Positions 17,466 through 25,950 of a stretch of DNA of 64,000 nt are shown piece by piece. Source of the stretch: Methanolinea sp. Lineage in GTDB: Archaea > Halobacteriota > Methanomicrobia > Methanomicrobiales > Methanospirillaceae. The notes beneath the pieces are model-generated. The model was given only the letters and a program-made list of their open reading frames with translations, ran no database searches and was not told the DNA's origin. How positions within the stretch are numbered: position 1 is the first letter of the stretch; each line of letters starts with the position of its first letter. The stretch covers positions 248,001 to 312,000 of the forward strand of contig CP064971.1 in the NCBI GenBank assembly GCA_016699325.1, given 5' to 3'. A program made the translations under genes and the position numbers.

Positions 17466-18254
17466 TCACCCCCCTGCCAGGATATCATGCACCAGCGCCC
17501 GGACCGCCTCCACAACCGGGCACTGGCCCTCGAAAACCGGCACTACCGAGGGTTCATGCCGGGCAATGCATGGATCGGCCGGGATGTACCGGATGGTGGA
17601 AAAACCCGCGCCGAGTTTTTCCCGCAGCGCCTGGCGGTCGATACCCTGTTCGACCCGGTTCACCACCAGGACCGTTTCCCGTATCCCGCACTCGGATGCC
17701 AGCCGCCGAAGCTCTCTGGCCACCGAGATCGCGTTGTACGATCGGTCGGAGACAACCAGGGCGAGAGAGAACCCCTGGGCCACTGCCCGGCCGAAATGTT
17801 CGAGCCCTGCCGGGGTATCGAGCAGCACCACGTCGTCAGGGAGAACATTCGCGTTCCGGAACACCGCGGAGAGAAGGGTGTATTCCGGGCAAAGACACCC
17901 GGAGCCCGCATTTTTCACCCCACCCATCACCAGGAGCCGGATGTTTTTCCCGGCAGGGATTCCGAACCGGTCGACAACGTCTGCGATATCGGGATTGAGG
18001 ATCATCAGGCCGCCGCGTCCCGGCCCGGCACCTATCTTCTCCTCGATATACCCCTTCCGCTCGGCAAGCGGCGTGATGGTGTGATCCGGAGGGATCCCGA
18101 GCGTGGCGGCGAGGTTCTGCTGCGGGTCCCCATCGACAGCAAGCACCTGCATTCCCTTATCCGCAAAGCAACGGGCGAGCAGCGCGGTGAGGGTGGTCTT
18201 GCCGACACCCCCCTTGCCGGTAATGACGATTCGGATCCGGTCGCGAACAGCCAT
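17466..18254 (-). CDS. cooC: CooC-type nickel-insertion ATPase
   Basis: 262 residues, MinD/ParA-like P-loop ATPase. Deviant Walker A is GKGGVGKTTL (residues 13-22), with AVDGDPQQNLAATLGI after it and VLLDTPAGLEHFGRAVAQG as switch II. CooC proteins help load nickel into the C-cluster of CO dehydrogenase. A CysxCys-type pair (GSGCLCPEYTLL) in the middle matches the metal-binding dimer site. It lies 24 bases downstream of cooS on the same strand, which supports this role and co-expression. Confidence 0.92.
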   Translation of the reverse strand: MAVRDRIRIVITGKGGVGKTTLTALLARCFADKGMQVLAVDGDPQQNLAATLGIPPDHTITPLAERKGYIEEKIGAGPGRGGLMILNPDIADVVDRFGIPAGKNIRLLVMGGVKNAGSGCLCPEYTLLSAVFRNANVLPDDVVLLDTPAGLEHFGRAVAQGFSLALVVSDRSYNAISVARELRRLASECGIRETVLVVNRVEQGIDRQALREKLGAGFSTIRYIPADPCIARHEPSVVPVFEGQCPVVEAVRALVHDILAGG

Positions 18255-18278
18255 GAGAAAAAGAGACCACGGGTGGGA

Positions 18279-20237
18279 TCAGATCCCGAGTTCGGTCCGC
18301 TTCCTCTCGATGTGGTCCGTGATCAGGTCGGCAGCTTTCAGGGGGTCCGGCTCGACGGCAAACGAAGCGTTCACGACACTTTTCAGTCCCTCGGTCAGCA
18401 ACGAAACCACCGGCGGGCTCCCGGTAATTTTTGGCATGACGCCGAGCACCGTGTAGACCCCGGATGCCACGAAATATGAGCCGATCGAGACTGCCTTCTG
18501 GGAGTACCACTCCGGGGCAGCTCCGGCAACCGGGAGACGGTGGATGCCGATGTTCAGGGCATTGCCAAGCTCCGCGGCGAGATGCAGGATGCGGGAACAA
18601 TCGACACAGGAGCCCATGTGCAGCACCGGGGGGATCCCCAGCGATTCGCAGACCACCCGGAGTCCCGGGCCCGCCAGCGATGCGGCAGAGGGCTGGAGAA
18701 GCCCAGCCTTCCCGGATGCTATGGCCGCACAACCGGTCTCCACGCAGAGGATGTCGCGCTTGATAAGTTCCTTCGAGAGCGTGACGTGACCGTAATCGTG
18801 CTTCACCTTGGGGTTGTTGCAGCCCACGATCCCGACCGCCCCCCGGATATTCCCGGCGGCGATCTGGTCGATGAGCGGTTTTAAAGTCCCGCCGAGCGCT
18901 CCCCTGATTGCTTCGACCGAGAAACCGGTCAGCACCTTGACCGGCTCGATCGGGATGAAGACCCTGCCGGGGTTCCGGTTCGGGAAGTTTTCAACCGCCA
19001 TCTTCACGATGGTCTTTGCCGTTGCATAAGCATCCTCCGGTTCAAACGCAACATAATAGGATCCGGGGATCTTGGACTTCGGACTGGTGGAGATGACATG
19101 CGTGTGGTAACAGCTCGCTGTCCTGGGAAGCGAGGGGAAGATACACTGGTAGTCGACGACCATGGCCTCGAGCGCCCCGGTGGTGATAACCAGTTCCTGG
19201 TTGAAGTGGTTGCCGGCATTCGGGATCCCCTTCCGCATCAGGAGCTCGTTTCCCGTGCAGCAGAGTCCGACCAGGTTGACACCGGCTGCCCCCACCTTTT
19301 TGACCAGCGCAAGGATCTCGGGATCCTGTGCCGCCTTCACCGCCATCTCTGATAGCATGGGGTTGTGGCCATGCAGAGAGATATTGACATGGCTCTTTTT
19401 GACCACCCCAAGGTTTACCAGCGACTCGTTGGGCTCCGGGGTCCCGAACAGTACATCGGATATCTCGGTGGCCATGCTCGAACCCCCCCAGCCATCCGAG
19501 AGGGATACCCGGAGTCCGTGGGCCAGGATGTTTGCATAATCGGCCCCTACCCCCATGTGGACCCGATGCATGGCGTCCACAACGTCCCTGTCGACTCCCC
19601 GAGGGGATATCCCGGTGTTCTCCCAGATCTCCCGGGTAGCCTTCGGAGCACGCTGTGCAATCTGGAGCGAATCCTTGACCGACCCGTACTCTTCAAGCAT
19701 CGCCCGGCCAAGCTCTCCGGCAACCTTCCGATCATCCTTTCCGTCCGTCTTCAGCCCGTACTCTTCTGCAAGGCGCCTCAGTTTTTCAGGATCGGCTATC
19801 ACGTAGTCGGTTACCGTTCCAATGCCTATACCGTAGAGGGTCGATACGATCTCCCGCCCATGGTCCGAGTGTGCGGCTGCGCCGGTGGCAATGGTATCGA
19901 GCAGGTTTCGGGCCACGATCAGGTCGGAATCGGCCCCGCAGACACCGCGTATACGGTACGGGGGTATTATCCGGCATGGACCCATCGCGCACCGGGAACA
20001 GGAAAGACCGGATTCGCATTGCTTACACGGGGGCTGCTGCATCTCGAACCGATCCCAGACCGTCTCGATACCCTCCCTCATGGTCATCTCGACGAACGGT
20101 TTGGCCGCCTCGTCAAAGGTTCGTTCTTCTTTCTTCTGTTCGATGAGCTCGGGGTTCATCAGGGCAAGACGGGCACGGTCGAGTTCGCACACGTCCTGCC
20201 GCTCCCCGATGAGAATTGGTTTGGTTTCTTCGGTCAT
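18279..20237 (-). CDS. cooS: Anaerobic Ni-Fe carbon monoxide dehydrogenase, catalytic subunit
   Basis: 652 residues. Oxidises CO to CO2 (or the reverse). The N-terminal cysteines for the B- and D-clusters are in CKQCESGLSCSRCAMGPC. C-cluster ligand regions are all seen: LHGHNP (His), VGLCCTGNE, DYQCIFPS, VGCNNP, ETGCAAI and MGSCVDCSR. This is the monofunctional CooS type, not the CdhA of the acetyl-CoA synthase complex. CooC follows, but no CooF ferredoxin or hydrogenase gene is in view, so the electron partner is elsewhere. A TATA-like sequence at about 20281-20289 lies just upstream. Confidence 0.96.
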   Translation of the reverse strand: MTEETKPILIGERQDVCELDRARLALMNPELIEQKKEERTFDEAAKPFVEMTMREGIETVWDRFEMQQPPCKQCESGLSCSRCAMGPCRIIPPYRIRGVCGADSDLIVARNLLDTIATGAAAHSDHGREIVSTLYGIGIGTVTDYVIADPEKLRRLAEEYGLKTDGKDDRKVAGELGRAMLEEYGSVKDSLQIAQRAPKATREIWENTGISPRGVDRDVVDAMHRVHMGVGADYANILAHGLRVSLSDGWGGSSMATEISDVLFGTPEPNESLVNLGVVKKSHVNISLHGHNPMLSEMAVKAAQDPEILALVKKVGAAGVNLVGLCCTGNELLMRKGIPNAGNHFNQELVITTGALEAMVVDYQCIFPSLPRTASCYHTHVISTSPKSKIPGSYYVAFEPEDAYATAKTIVKMAVENFPNRNPGRVFIPIEPVKVLTGFSVEAIRGALGGTLKPLIDQIAAGNIRGAVGIVGCNNPKVKHDYGHVTLSKELIKRDILCVETGCAAIASGKAGLLQPSAASLAGPGLRVVCESLGIPPVLHMGSCVDCSRILHLAAELGNALNIGIHRLPVAGAAPEWYSQKAVSIGSYFVASGVYTVLGVMPKITGSPPVVSLLTEGLKSVVNASFAVEPDPLKAADLITDHIERKRTELGI

Positions 20238-20292
20238 TGCGTATGCACCATCCTCTCTGAGGAAGCAATCAGCACATGACAGTATATGTAAC

Positions 20293-20306
20293 TGCCCCTA
20301 GGGGCA
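20293..20306. promoter_or_regulatory. 14-base perfect palindrome upstream of cooS
   Basis: TGCCCCTAGGGGCA is a perfect palindrome. It abuts the stop of the upstream DUF2179-type gene (20307) and lies immediately upstream of the TATA-like AGTATATGTAAC that would drive cooS. It could be the upstream gene's terminator or a regulator site for cooS. Confidence 0.45.
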
Positions 20307-20867
20307 CTACCACCCGAAAAAGCGTTCCAGCCACCGCGACCGTGTGCCGTGGAAAAGGCGAACCCCCTCGCTTGCTTTCCGGACGTCTTCAACGGTAAAG
20401 AGGACATCGGGATACTCACGTTTCAGGACATCCAGAAGCTGGCCGAGCTTCCGTCGCGGAACGATGGTCAGGAGCACCGTTACGCTTGACGAGAAACACC
20501 CGCTTCCTTCCAGCCGGGTGAGACCATATCCCATCCGGCTCAGCCGTTCCATGAGCGACGAAGTGGTTTCGGTGGTGATGATCCTGACCACCACGCTCCC
20601 GATGCTGATCTTCTCTTCTAGCTGCATCCCGATCACCGTACCGATCCCATAGCCGGCGATGTAAGCGGTTATACCCCATAAATTGTCGAGGTTTGTGATG
20701 ACCAGTCCCGTTGAAAGGAGCCAGATCGCTACCTTGACGGCACCAATTCCGGCTGAAAGGTACGGATGGCCGCGGGTGACGTATACCATCCGGATGGTCT
20801 CAAGGCTCGTCTCGCCGATACGGGCCACAAAGATGGTGAGTGAGAGGAAGATTTCCGGGGAAAGCAT
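20307..20867 (-). CDS. DUF5698/DUF2179 (UPF0316-type) membrane protein
   Basis: About 186 residues. The N-terminal half has three membrane segments (IFLSLTIFVARIGETSLETIRMVYV-type start, then AVKVAIWLLSTGLVI and WGITAYIAGYGIGTVIGMQLEE). The C-terminal half is a soluble DUF2179 domain (VVVRIITTETTSSLMERL, SVTVLLTIVPRRKLGQLLDVLK). These domains occur together in the UPF0316 family, of unknown function. I choose the ATG at 20867, preceded by GGTGAT; the frame is open to 20933 but the extra residues are not family-like. Confidence 0.82.
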   Translation of the reverse strand: MLSPEIFLSLTIFVARIGETSLETIRMVYVTRGHPYLSAGIGAVKVAIWLLSTGLVITNLDNLWGITAYIAGYGIGTVIGMQLEEKISIGSVVVRIITTETTSSLMERLSRMGYGLTRLEGSGCFSSSVTVLLTIVPRRKLGQLLDVLKREYPDVLFTVEDVRKASEGVRLFHGTRSRWLERFFGW

Positions 20868-20958
20868 GGAGATCACCAGAAATGGCAGGCAGGTACAGGG
20901 CCGTGATATGCATCGACCGTCCCAGATGAACATGATATGGCACTCATCTGACCCATCC

Positions 20959-22083
20959 CTAACATATCCAGAATATCTGCCCGATGAAGATTGCTATCTC
21001 AAATGCGATAAGGAGGATGATTACCAGCTCCAGGAAATTCGAGTGCTGGATATGCACCTCATCGGAAAGCATCTCGTAGTTCTTCCGGATAATCCCTATC
21101 TTCCGGTTCAGTCCATCGCGCCACTGGGATATCCTGAGGACGTGAAGGGCGGTAGCATAGACCCGGGCATAGTAGACATCCTCGGTAACTTTGATTAGAT
21201 TGTCGACCTTTTCCGTGATATCCGATATTTCTGCCTGGTCCTGCATCAGGCGTGACATAATCCGGTGGTATTGGCGAAGACGGATATAGAACGACTTTCT
21301 GTCGGCATCCTCGATATCGTCATACATCCGCTCCATCTGGCGGGTGAGTTTGCGGTCGTAGTAGCGGAACTCCAGGGCCTGGACATTGGCGAATTCGATC
21401 AACTCGAGGATATCCCAGGGAGGTTCGCTGCTGATAAGGAGGGCGGTATCCCAGGAGAGGATGGTCAGGTCATCGGTACCGTAGGAATGGGAATTTTTGA
21501 GGGTGTCCTCCCTTGTCTGCGGTGAGAAGGTACGGTCTTCCCCGAGCAGCACGACAACCGGATCGATTGCCGGATCACTTCGATCGGCGATGAAGATGGT
21601 ATAATCCTCAAAAAATCCGGGGTCGATCGAGAAATCTTCCAGCAGCGGACCCAGGATCCCGCGTATCCGATCAACAGTATCCAGAAACACCGGCTCTAGA
21701 CCATCCTGTCCGGCACTGCGGAGGGCTGCATGGCGGAGATCCCCGGCCGGTGCCTCCATGTCTTCGAGCAGGAAACAGATGCTTACCGCCCCGATATCAT
21801 ATACGCGGGCAATAACCCCGAGCTTTGTCTCAAGTCCCCCAACCGTCGCAACCACCTGCGGTAGCCGCAGGAGCAGTGGTGGCATATCCATGGCTATCGA
21901 TTTTGGTTTTACCCGGGTGAAGGTTGATCGGGCGATGGTATGGCCTGATGAGAGCGCCTCTTCGAGCCGGCTGATATCGATCTCCTTTCCGGTATCGTAG
22001 ATCCTGTAGAACCGTATGGCGAACGTTGTCCTCACCTGGCGGGGCCGGGGCGTGCCCTGTCTTCTTCTCAAGAGAATCATCAT
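20959..22083 (-). CDS. RMD1/DUF155-family protein with C-terminal membrane anchor
   Basis: 374 residues. The central part (LGVIARVYDIGAVSICFLL, FANVQALEFRYYDRKL) and the helical C-terminal region ending in a single membrane segment (LELVIILLIAFEIAIFIGQIFW) match the RMD1/Sif2-type (DUF155) family. These are known from yeast mitochondria and occur widely in prokaryotes; biochemical function is not established. The start is uncertain: MMILLRRRQG is Arg-rich and a later start is possible. It is the upstream neighbour of the DUF2179 gene, 91 bases away. Confidence 0.7.
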   Translation of the reverse strand: MMILLRRRQGTPRPRQVRTTFAIRFYRIYDTGKEIDISRLEEALSSGHTIARSTFTRVKPKSIAMDMPPLLLRLPQVVATVGGLETKLGVIARVYDIGAVSICFLLEDMEAPAGDLRHAALRSAGQDGLEPVFLDTVDRIRGILGPLLEDFSIDPGFFEDYTIFIADRSDPAIDPVVVLLGEDRTFSPQTREDTLKNSHSYGTDDLTILSWDTALLISSEPPWDILELIEFANVQALEFRYYDRKLTRQMERMYDDIEDADRKSFYIRLRQYHRIMSRLMQDQAEISDITEKVDNLIKVTEDVYYARVYATALHVLRISQWRDGLNRKIGIIRKNYEMLSDEVHIQHSNFLELVIILLIAFEIAIFIGQIFWIC

Positions 22084-22660
22084 GAAGGTTTAAATAATGC
22101 ACAGGGTGAGGCGGGCCGTCACCTGACATACGGGTTGCTGGCACGGTGGTGGGTCCAGGTGCAGGAGTGCCAGCAGGATGAATTGCGATCGCTCCGCAGA
22201 GTCTTTCCTGGCCGGATTGGGACTTGATGTGGACGATCTCATGGGAGATAAAAAGAATTCCTGGTGTTATTCGCCCTTATTTTTTATGTGCTCCGAGGCG
22301 TGCCTCCCGGGGAGAAGCCTTTTTGAACTTCCTCACCGGGCAACGGATAATCAACAATTCCAGGGCGAAATCCCTGCAGCAGTGGTGCATGGAGTTTTTA
22401 CCAGGCGCTTGGCTCCCGTATTTAATGTGAGAATGAACCCCTGACATTTCCACTCTGTATGCATGTGCCTTGACCAGGGAATCATGTGGTCGTTTTTCTC
22501 AGTTGGGATGCCGTAAACTGGTAAAGATATCTCTTCTGTCGCCTGCAGGAGCTGGAACATGAGGATAACACCTTAAAAAAATGTGAGAGGCCCCCAAGGG
22601 TTCGGGGAAGGGGGGGAGCCCTCCTGTTCAGAGGGCTGCATGGTGCTTCCAGGCATCGCC
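22084..22660. other. Intergenic region without a recognisable gene
   Basis: 577 bases between the RMD1-like gene and the end of the dCMP deaminase gene. A plus-strand frame at 22178-22444 has no family resemblance and no ribosome binding site, so it is not called. Near 22588-22620 a G/C-rich, partly self-complementary stretch could end the deaminase transcript. I see nothing else. Confidence 0.4.
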
Positions 22661-23143
22661 TTAACTGCCCTCTCCCAATGCTTCCCTGCTTCGTTTCTGG
22701 TAGAGGACAACCGGGTCGATCTCCTCATAGGTTTCCAGGCCGGTCCGCATGATGATTGCCCTGACTCCCGTATTCACGATCATCTTGGAACAGAGGAAAC
22801 AGGGCCAGATCCGGGTGAGTTCCCCGGACTCGACCTCGAACCCGGCAAGGTAGAGCGTGCATCCCCGAGCCAGTTTTCCGGCCTGGAGGAGAGCGTTCAT
22901 CTCGGCATGGACGCTCCGGCACTTTTCGTAGTTGGATCCGGAAGGGATATCGTGGTCTTTCCTCCAGCACCGCCCCAGCTCCGTGCAGTCTACCTGTTTC
23001 CTCGGTGCTCCCGTATAACCGGTCGAGACGATGGTGTTATACTCGTCCACAATGATGGCTCCAAAATTCCTGCGGAGGCAGGTTCCCTGGTGGGCGCAGC
23101 GGAGGGCAAGGTCAAGGAAGTACTGGTGACGATTGGTTCGCAT
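22661..23143 (-). CDS. Deoxycytidylate (dCMP) deaminase family protein
   Basis: About 160 residues. Zinc deaminase signature HAEMNAL (His79, Glu81) and PCFLC (Cys115, Cys118) are complete. N-terminal TCLRRNFGAIIVDEYNTIVSTGYTGAP and the extra cysteines in DCTELGRCWR are typical of the ComEB/dCMP deaminase group, which makes dUMP for dTMP synthesis. The frame is open to 23209, but the family start matches MRTNRHQYFLDLAL at 23143. It stands at the edge of the accessory patch. Confidence 0.88.
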   Translation of the reverse strand: MRTNRHQYFLDLALRCAHQGTCLRRNFGAIIVDEYNTIVSTGYTGAPRKQVDCTELGRCWRKDHDIPSGSNYEKCRSVHAEMNALLQAGKLARGCTLYLAGFEVESGELTRIWPCFLCSKMIVNTGVRAIIMRTGLETYEEIDPVVLYQKRSREALGEGS

Positions 23144-23233
23144 CTGAACAAGGTAGGCCCGGTGACCGATAAACGTATCATTGAGGATTTCTAAAAAACC
23201 GGACTTCAACCGTAAAAGCTCTATCTTAGCTGA

Positions 23234-23443
23234 TCAAAGCAATCCCAAATGATCTTTGAGACGCTTGGGCCGAACGAAGCCTATAAGAGAGTAACCATTC
23301 TCAAGGGCTCCCAAAATTACACGAGGTGTCATTCGGGATGCAGCCATAATTACCGCCGACCGGGGGGCTACCTCATCTGAGGCATCATGTGGTAAAGAAG
23401 GGGAGAGCAGGAGAAGCAAGGGTAGTACGGGGGGAAGCACCAT
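23234..23443 (-). pseudogene. Possible FdhD-like C-terminal fragment
   Basis: A 69-codon minus-strand frame ends with SRMTPRVILGALENGYSLIGFVRPKRL. This resembles the FdhD C-terminus, usually 'SRSAPT..A..LAE..GITLIGFVRG'. The N-terminal part of the frame is proline/leucine-rich and not family-like. If correct, it is a decayed end of a formate dehydrogenase accessory gene. The match is by eye and weak. Confidence 0.3.
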
Positions 23444-23461
23444 GCTTCAGTTACAAGTTTC

Positions 23462-23793
23462 ATGGGCTTTACAGACCGAGAAGGTCATCTGATCCGGCGC
23501 ATCGAGACTTCCACTACATCAGTCCATGACAGCCAGGTAGACTCTTTCGATGCCGGGCGAGACTGTGTATCGGGATAAGGGTTATTTCAGGGGCAATCAC
23601 GTGCAGCATTGGATAACCATTGAAACGGGCGGCCCGGGGCCGTCCACTGACCATCAGGGATAAACGCAGGAATCGTGCAATCAGCAGAGTGAGTAGTTCT
23701 AACTATGATTTTGTCCGCTGGGGATACTCAAACGGCAGGGAGTCTGGTAGCAGTAGCTATCAAAGACTTCAGAAAAATGCCTGCATACAATAA
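23462..23793 (+). pseudogene. Decayed IS5-type transposase fragment
   Basis: Three successive plus-strand frames carry pieces of one IS5-type transposase C-terminal half. Frame one from 23462 reads DREGHLIRRIETSTTSVHDS then QVD. Frame two from 23550 reads MPGETVYRDKGYFRG. Frame three from 23626 reads RAARGRPLTIRDKRRNRAIS. This order (RR.ET..SVHDSQVD, VYRDKGYF, AVRG.PL.I..K.RN..ISR) is the DDE-domain order of IS5-type transposases. Two frameshifts and missing ends show it is dead. I saw no terminal repeats. Confidence 0.62.
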
Positions 23794-23917
23794 TTACCAC
23801 AATTACCTGGGATTTTGTGCAGGACTATCCATTAATTGGGGATACAGAAGCACATTGTAAAGGTGAAATTAACTAAATATGGGATAAGACTTTCCCATAA
23901 TCCGACAGCATGCAGTC

Positions 23918-24061
23918 TTAGTTCAGCCTGATACTCGCTGAACATTTCGAGCATTTTATCCGAATCGGCCTTTTTGATGTTTCAATGACGGCAACCTTTG
24001 ATCCCATGTAGGTCCGCTCGGTGCTACATTTCGGGCATTTCACACGGATGCTTGTTATCAC
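23918..24061 (-). CDS. Small double-CxxC zinc-ribbon protein
   Basis: A 47-residue frame with start GTG at 24061 (in-frame GTG codons at 24067 and 24070 are alternatives). It has two CPKC/CSKC-type knuckles: IRVKCPKCSTERTYMG and RPIRIKCSKCSASIRLN, about 25 residues apart, a classic zinc-ribbon. A GAGGGTGG sequence upstream could serve as the ribosome binding site. Such tiny zinc ribbons are common in archaea; the role is unknown. It may be an intact native gene or the tail of a longer one. No intact partner gene adjoins it. Confidence 0.55.
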   Translation of the reverse strand: MITSIRVKCPKCSTERTYMGSKVAVIETSKRPIRIKCSKCSASIRLN

Positions 24062-24204
24062 TTCCACCACCCTCTATTCATACCTCGATAGGCCGGTCCC
24101 ATTCAGCACCAGGACCGGCCATAAAGATTCCGCGGGCGTGCCTGCACCTCATGTTGTGCGGTAGACGGCCAAATCCCGAAAATTTTAATATCCTGTTATT
24201 TGTA

Positions 24205-25944
24205 TTTTAACCTACATTTCGCAGGTCGACCTCACAAAATAATATTTTCCGAACGCTGGCCCCATGACATCAAGAATTTGAATCACTTCCTCGTCCAGAT
24301 TCACGATAAACCGCTGTATCTGCGAATTTAGGGTGACTGTGACTTCCGCCGGTCTCATGAACAGAGTAAAGATCCATTTCATGGTCGGGTTCTGGATTGG
24401 CTTTTTTGCATGGTTTTTCACCGTTTTCCCTGTCTTTTGAGTTGGGACCGGATATGCCACTCGGCTACTGCATAGACGAATAGGCAGAGCACCATAACCA
24501 TGGAAAGCGCTTCAATCCTGGTCTCTTTCTTCAGGAAAACTTCGGCAACCCGGAAACTCTTATCCTTCAGAAACCGGAACCCCCGCTCAACCGATTGCTG
24601 CCCCTTATAATATTTCAGGATAGTGTCCGGATCCAGGTCAAGATCATTTGTTGCCAGGATGAACCGTCCGAGACGTGCTTTCTCCTGCTCGATCACATCC
24701 GGAACGATCTCAAGCGGTGAATCGACGAAGAAAACTGTCTCAACAGCCTCATCCTTGCCCGGGCGCCCTTTTCTTCCGTTCTTCTTTTTCGTCTTTGAGA
24801 ATACTTGGACCCTATCAGCGGACAGGTAAGGGTACGCATCAAACCACAACCGTGCAGCCATGCGTGCATCGGGCTCACAGGCAAATTCCTTGGCACAGAG
24901 CTCTTCCATGATTTACGCGCTTTATCCAGCCGCTTGGCCAGGTTCCTCACATAGTTATTCTCACCTGCCATCCGCCTCTTCTCGGAATGTACCACGGTCC
25001 ATTTCTGGTCAATTCCGGCGTAGGTAACGAGACGCTCATGAAACGAGTATCCTTCCTCCTTCCCCGGGACCATGGGAATATCGGCAAACAGCAGCGACTT
25101 GACTTCATCGATGGTAGCAGGGGGATGGCTGATCCAGAAGGTATGCTGGCCGAGTGTCTGCAGGTTGGGAGCGGTATAGAACGCACTGTCGGCGATATAG
25201 TAGGCCTTGTCTTCGAGATTCAGGTTCTGCTGTACCTTACGAATGGTCTCAAGGAGGATCTTCTTGTCTGACTCATTGCCGGAGTACGGCTGAGTGAACA
25301 GCGGGATGCCGTGATGGTTGGTTACCATCGCAAGGACGAACTGCTTGAGGTCCCAGCGGTGATCTTTATTGTGACCGTAGGTGATCTTGATGGTCCGGAA
25401 GTCGTCATCGTCATCGGTGTCATAGTCACCGTGAACACTGAAACTGGTTGTGTCAGCATGGAGGAGGTGGGTGCCAAACGAGAGTTTTTCCATGACTGCC
25501 ACTACGATATCATTGAACAGGTCGGTGCTTCCATACTCGTAGATACGGTCGAGTGTCCGGAGGAGAACATCGTCGTTCAGGTGGTCCGGGGTAACACCAG
25601 GGCCGAATAACTGTTCTGTCGAGAGGTTGGTGAAAAATCGCGAGAAGAAATAGAGCCGGCGTTCATTGAAGCCTAGACCGTTCAGGAGCATGGCCTTGAC
25701 AATCGCTGAATGGGGGAGGATATGGTTCCGTGTCTTGGGCAGGGCGTCATCGATTACTGCTGATATTCCGAGTTCATCGATCATGCCGGCCACCAGACCG
25801 AGATGGGCAATCTGCTTAGAACTGAAATTCTTCGCCGTGAATTGAGATACAGGCTCCACAGAATATGTATTGCTGCGCTAAGATATAACCCTAAGTATTT
25901 TATTTCCAGAAATCGTGGGGCCACGTGCGAAAGGTGGGTTTTAA
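24205..25944 (-). mobile_element. IS1634-type insertion sequence
   Basis: About 1.74 kb. Imperfect inverted repeats can be aligned by eye: left end 24205-24235 (TTTTAACCTACATTTCGCAG and on) and right end 25915-25944 read on the minus strand (TTAAAACCCACCTTTCGCAC and on), sharing TTTCGCA exactly and most of the flanks. The left repeat overlaps the last codons of the transposase. I could not define a target duplication. The transposase is frameshifted, so the copy is probably not self-mobile. Confidence 0.7.
24212..25859 (-). pseudogene. IS1634-family transposase, two frameshifts
   Basis: The N-terminal part (24693-25859) is a DUF4277/IS1634 transposase: FSSKQIAHLGLVAGMIDELG, ILPHSAIVKAMLLNGLGFNE and catalytic LLHADTTSFSVHG, IADSAFYT. 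At about 24912 the reading continues one frame back (EELCAKEFACEPDARMAARL; YYKGQQSVERGFRFLKD with the catalytic Glu). At about 24427 it shifts back again (GKTVKNHAKKPIQNPTMKWI). Adding one A at each of two A-runs restores a normal protein of roughly 550 residues. The second site is a GGGAAAA heptamer in the right phase for -1 slippage. Decay is likely; recoding at the second site is possible. Confidence 0.8.
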
Positions 25945-25950
25945 TTAAGA

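Noticed and set aside
19365..20279. A 304-codon open frame on the plus strand
   Set aside because: It is antisense to cooS, which has full family ligands; no domain is seen in the antisense frame.
22178..22444. An 88-codon plus-strand frame as a gene
   Set aside because: No ribosome binding site, no family resemblance, and uneven composition.
24912..24916. Programmed frameshifting at the first break of the IS1634-type transposase
   Set aside because: CGTAAATCATGG is not a slippery heptamer; a one-base deletion explains it better.
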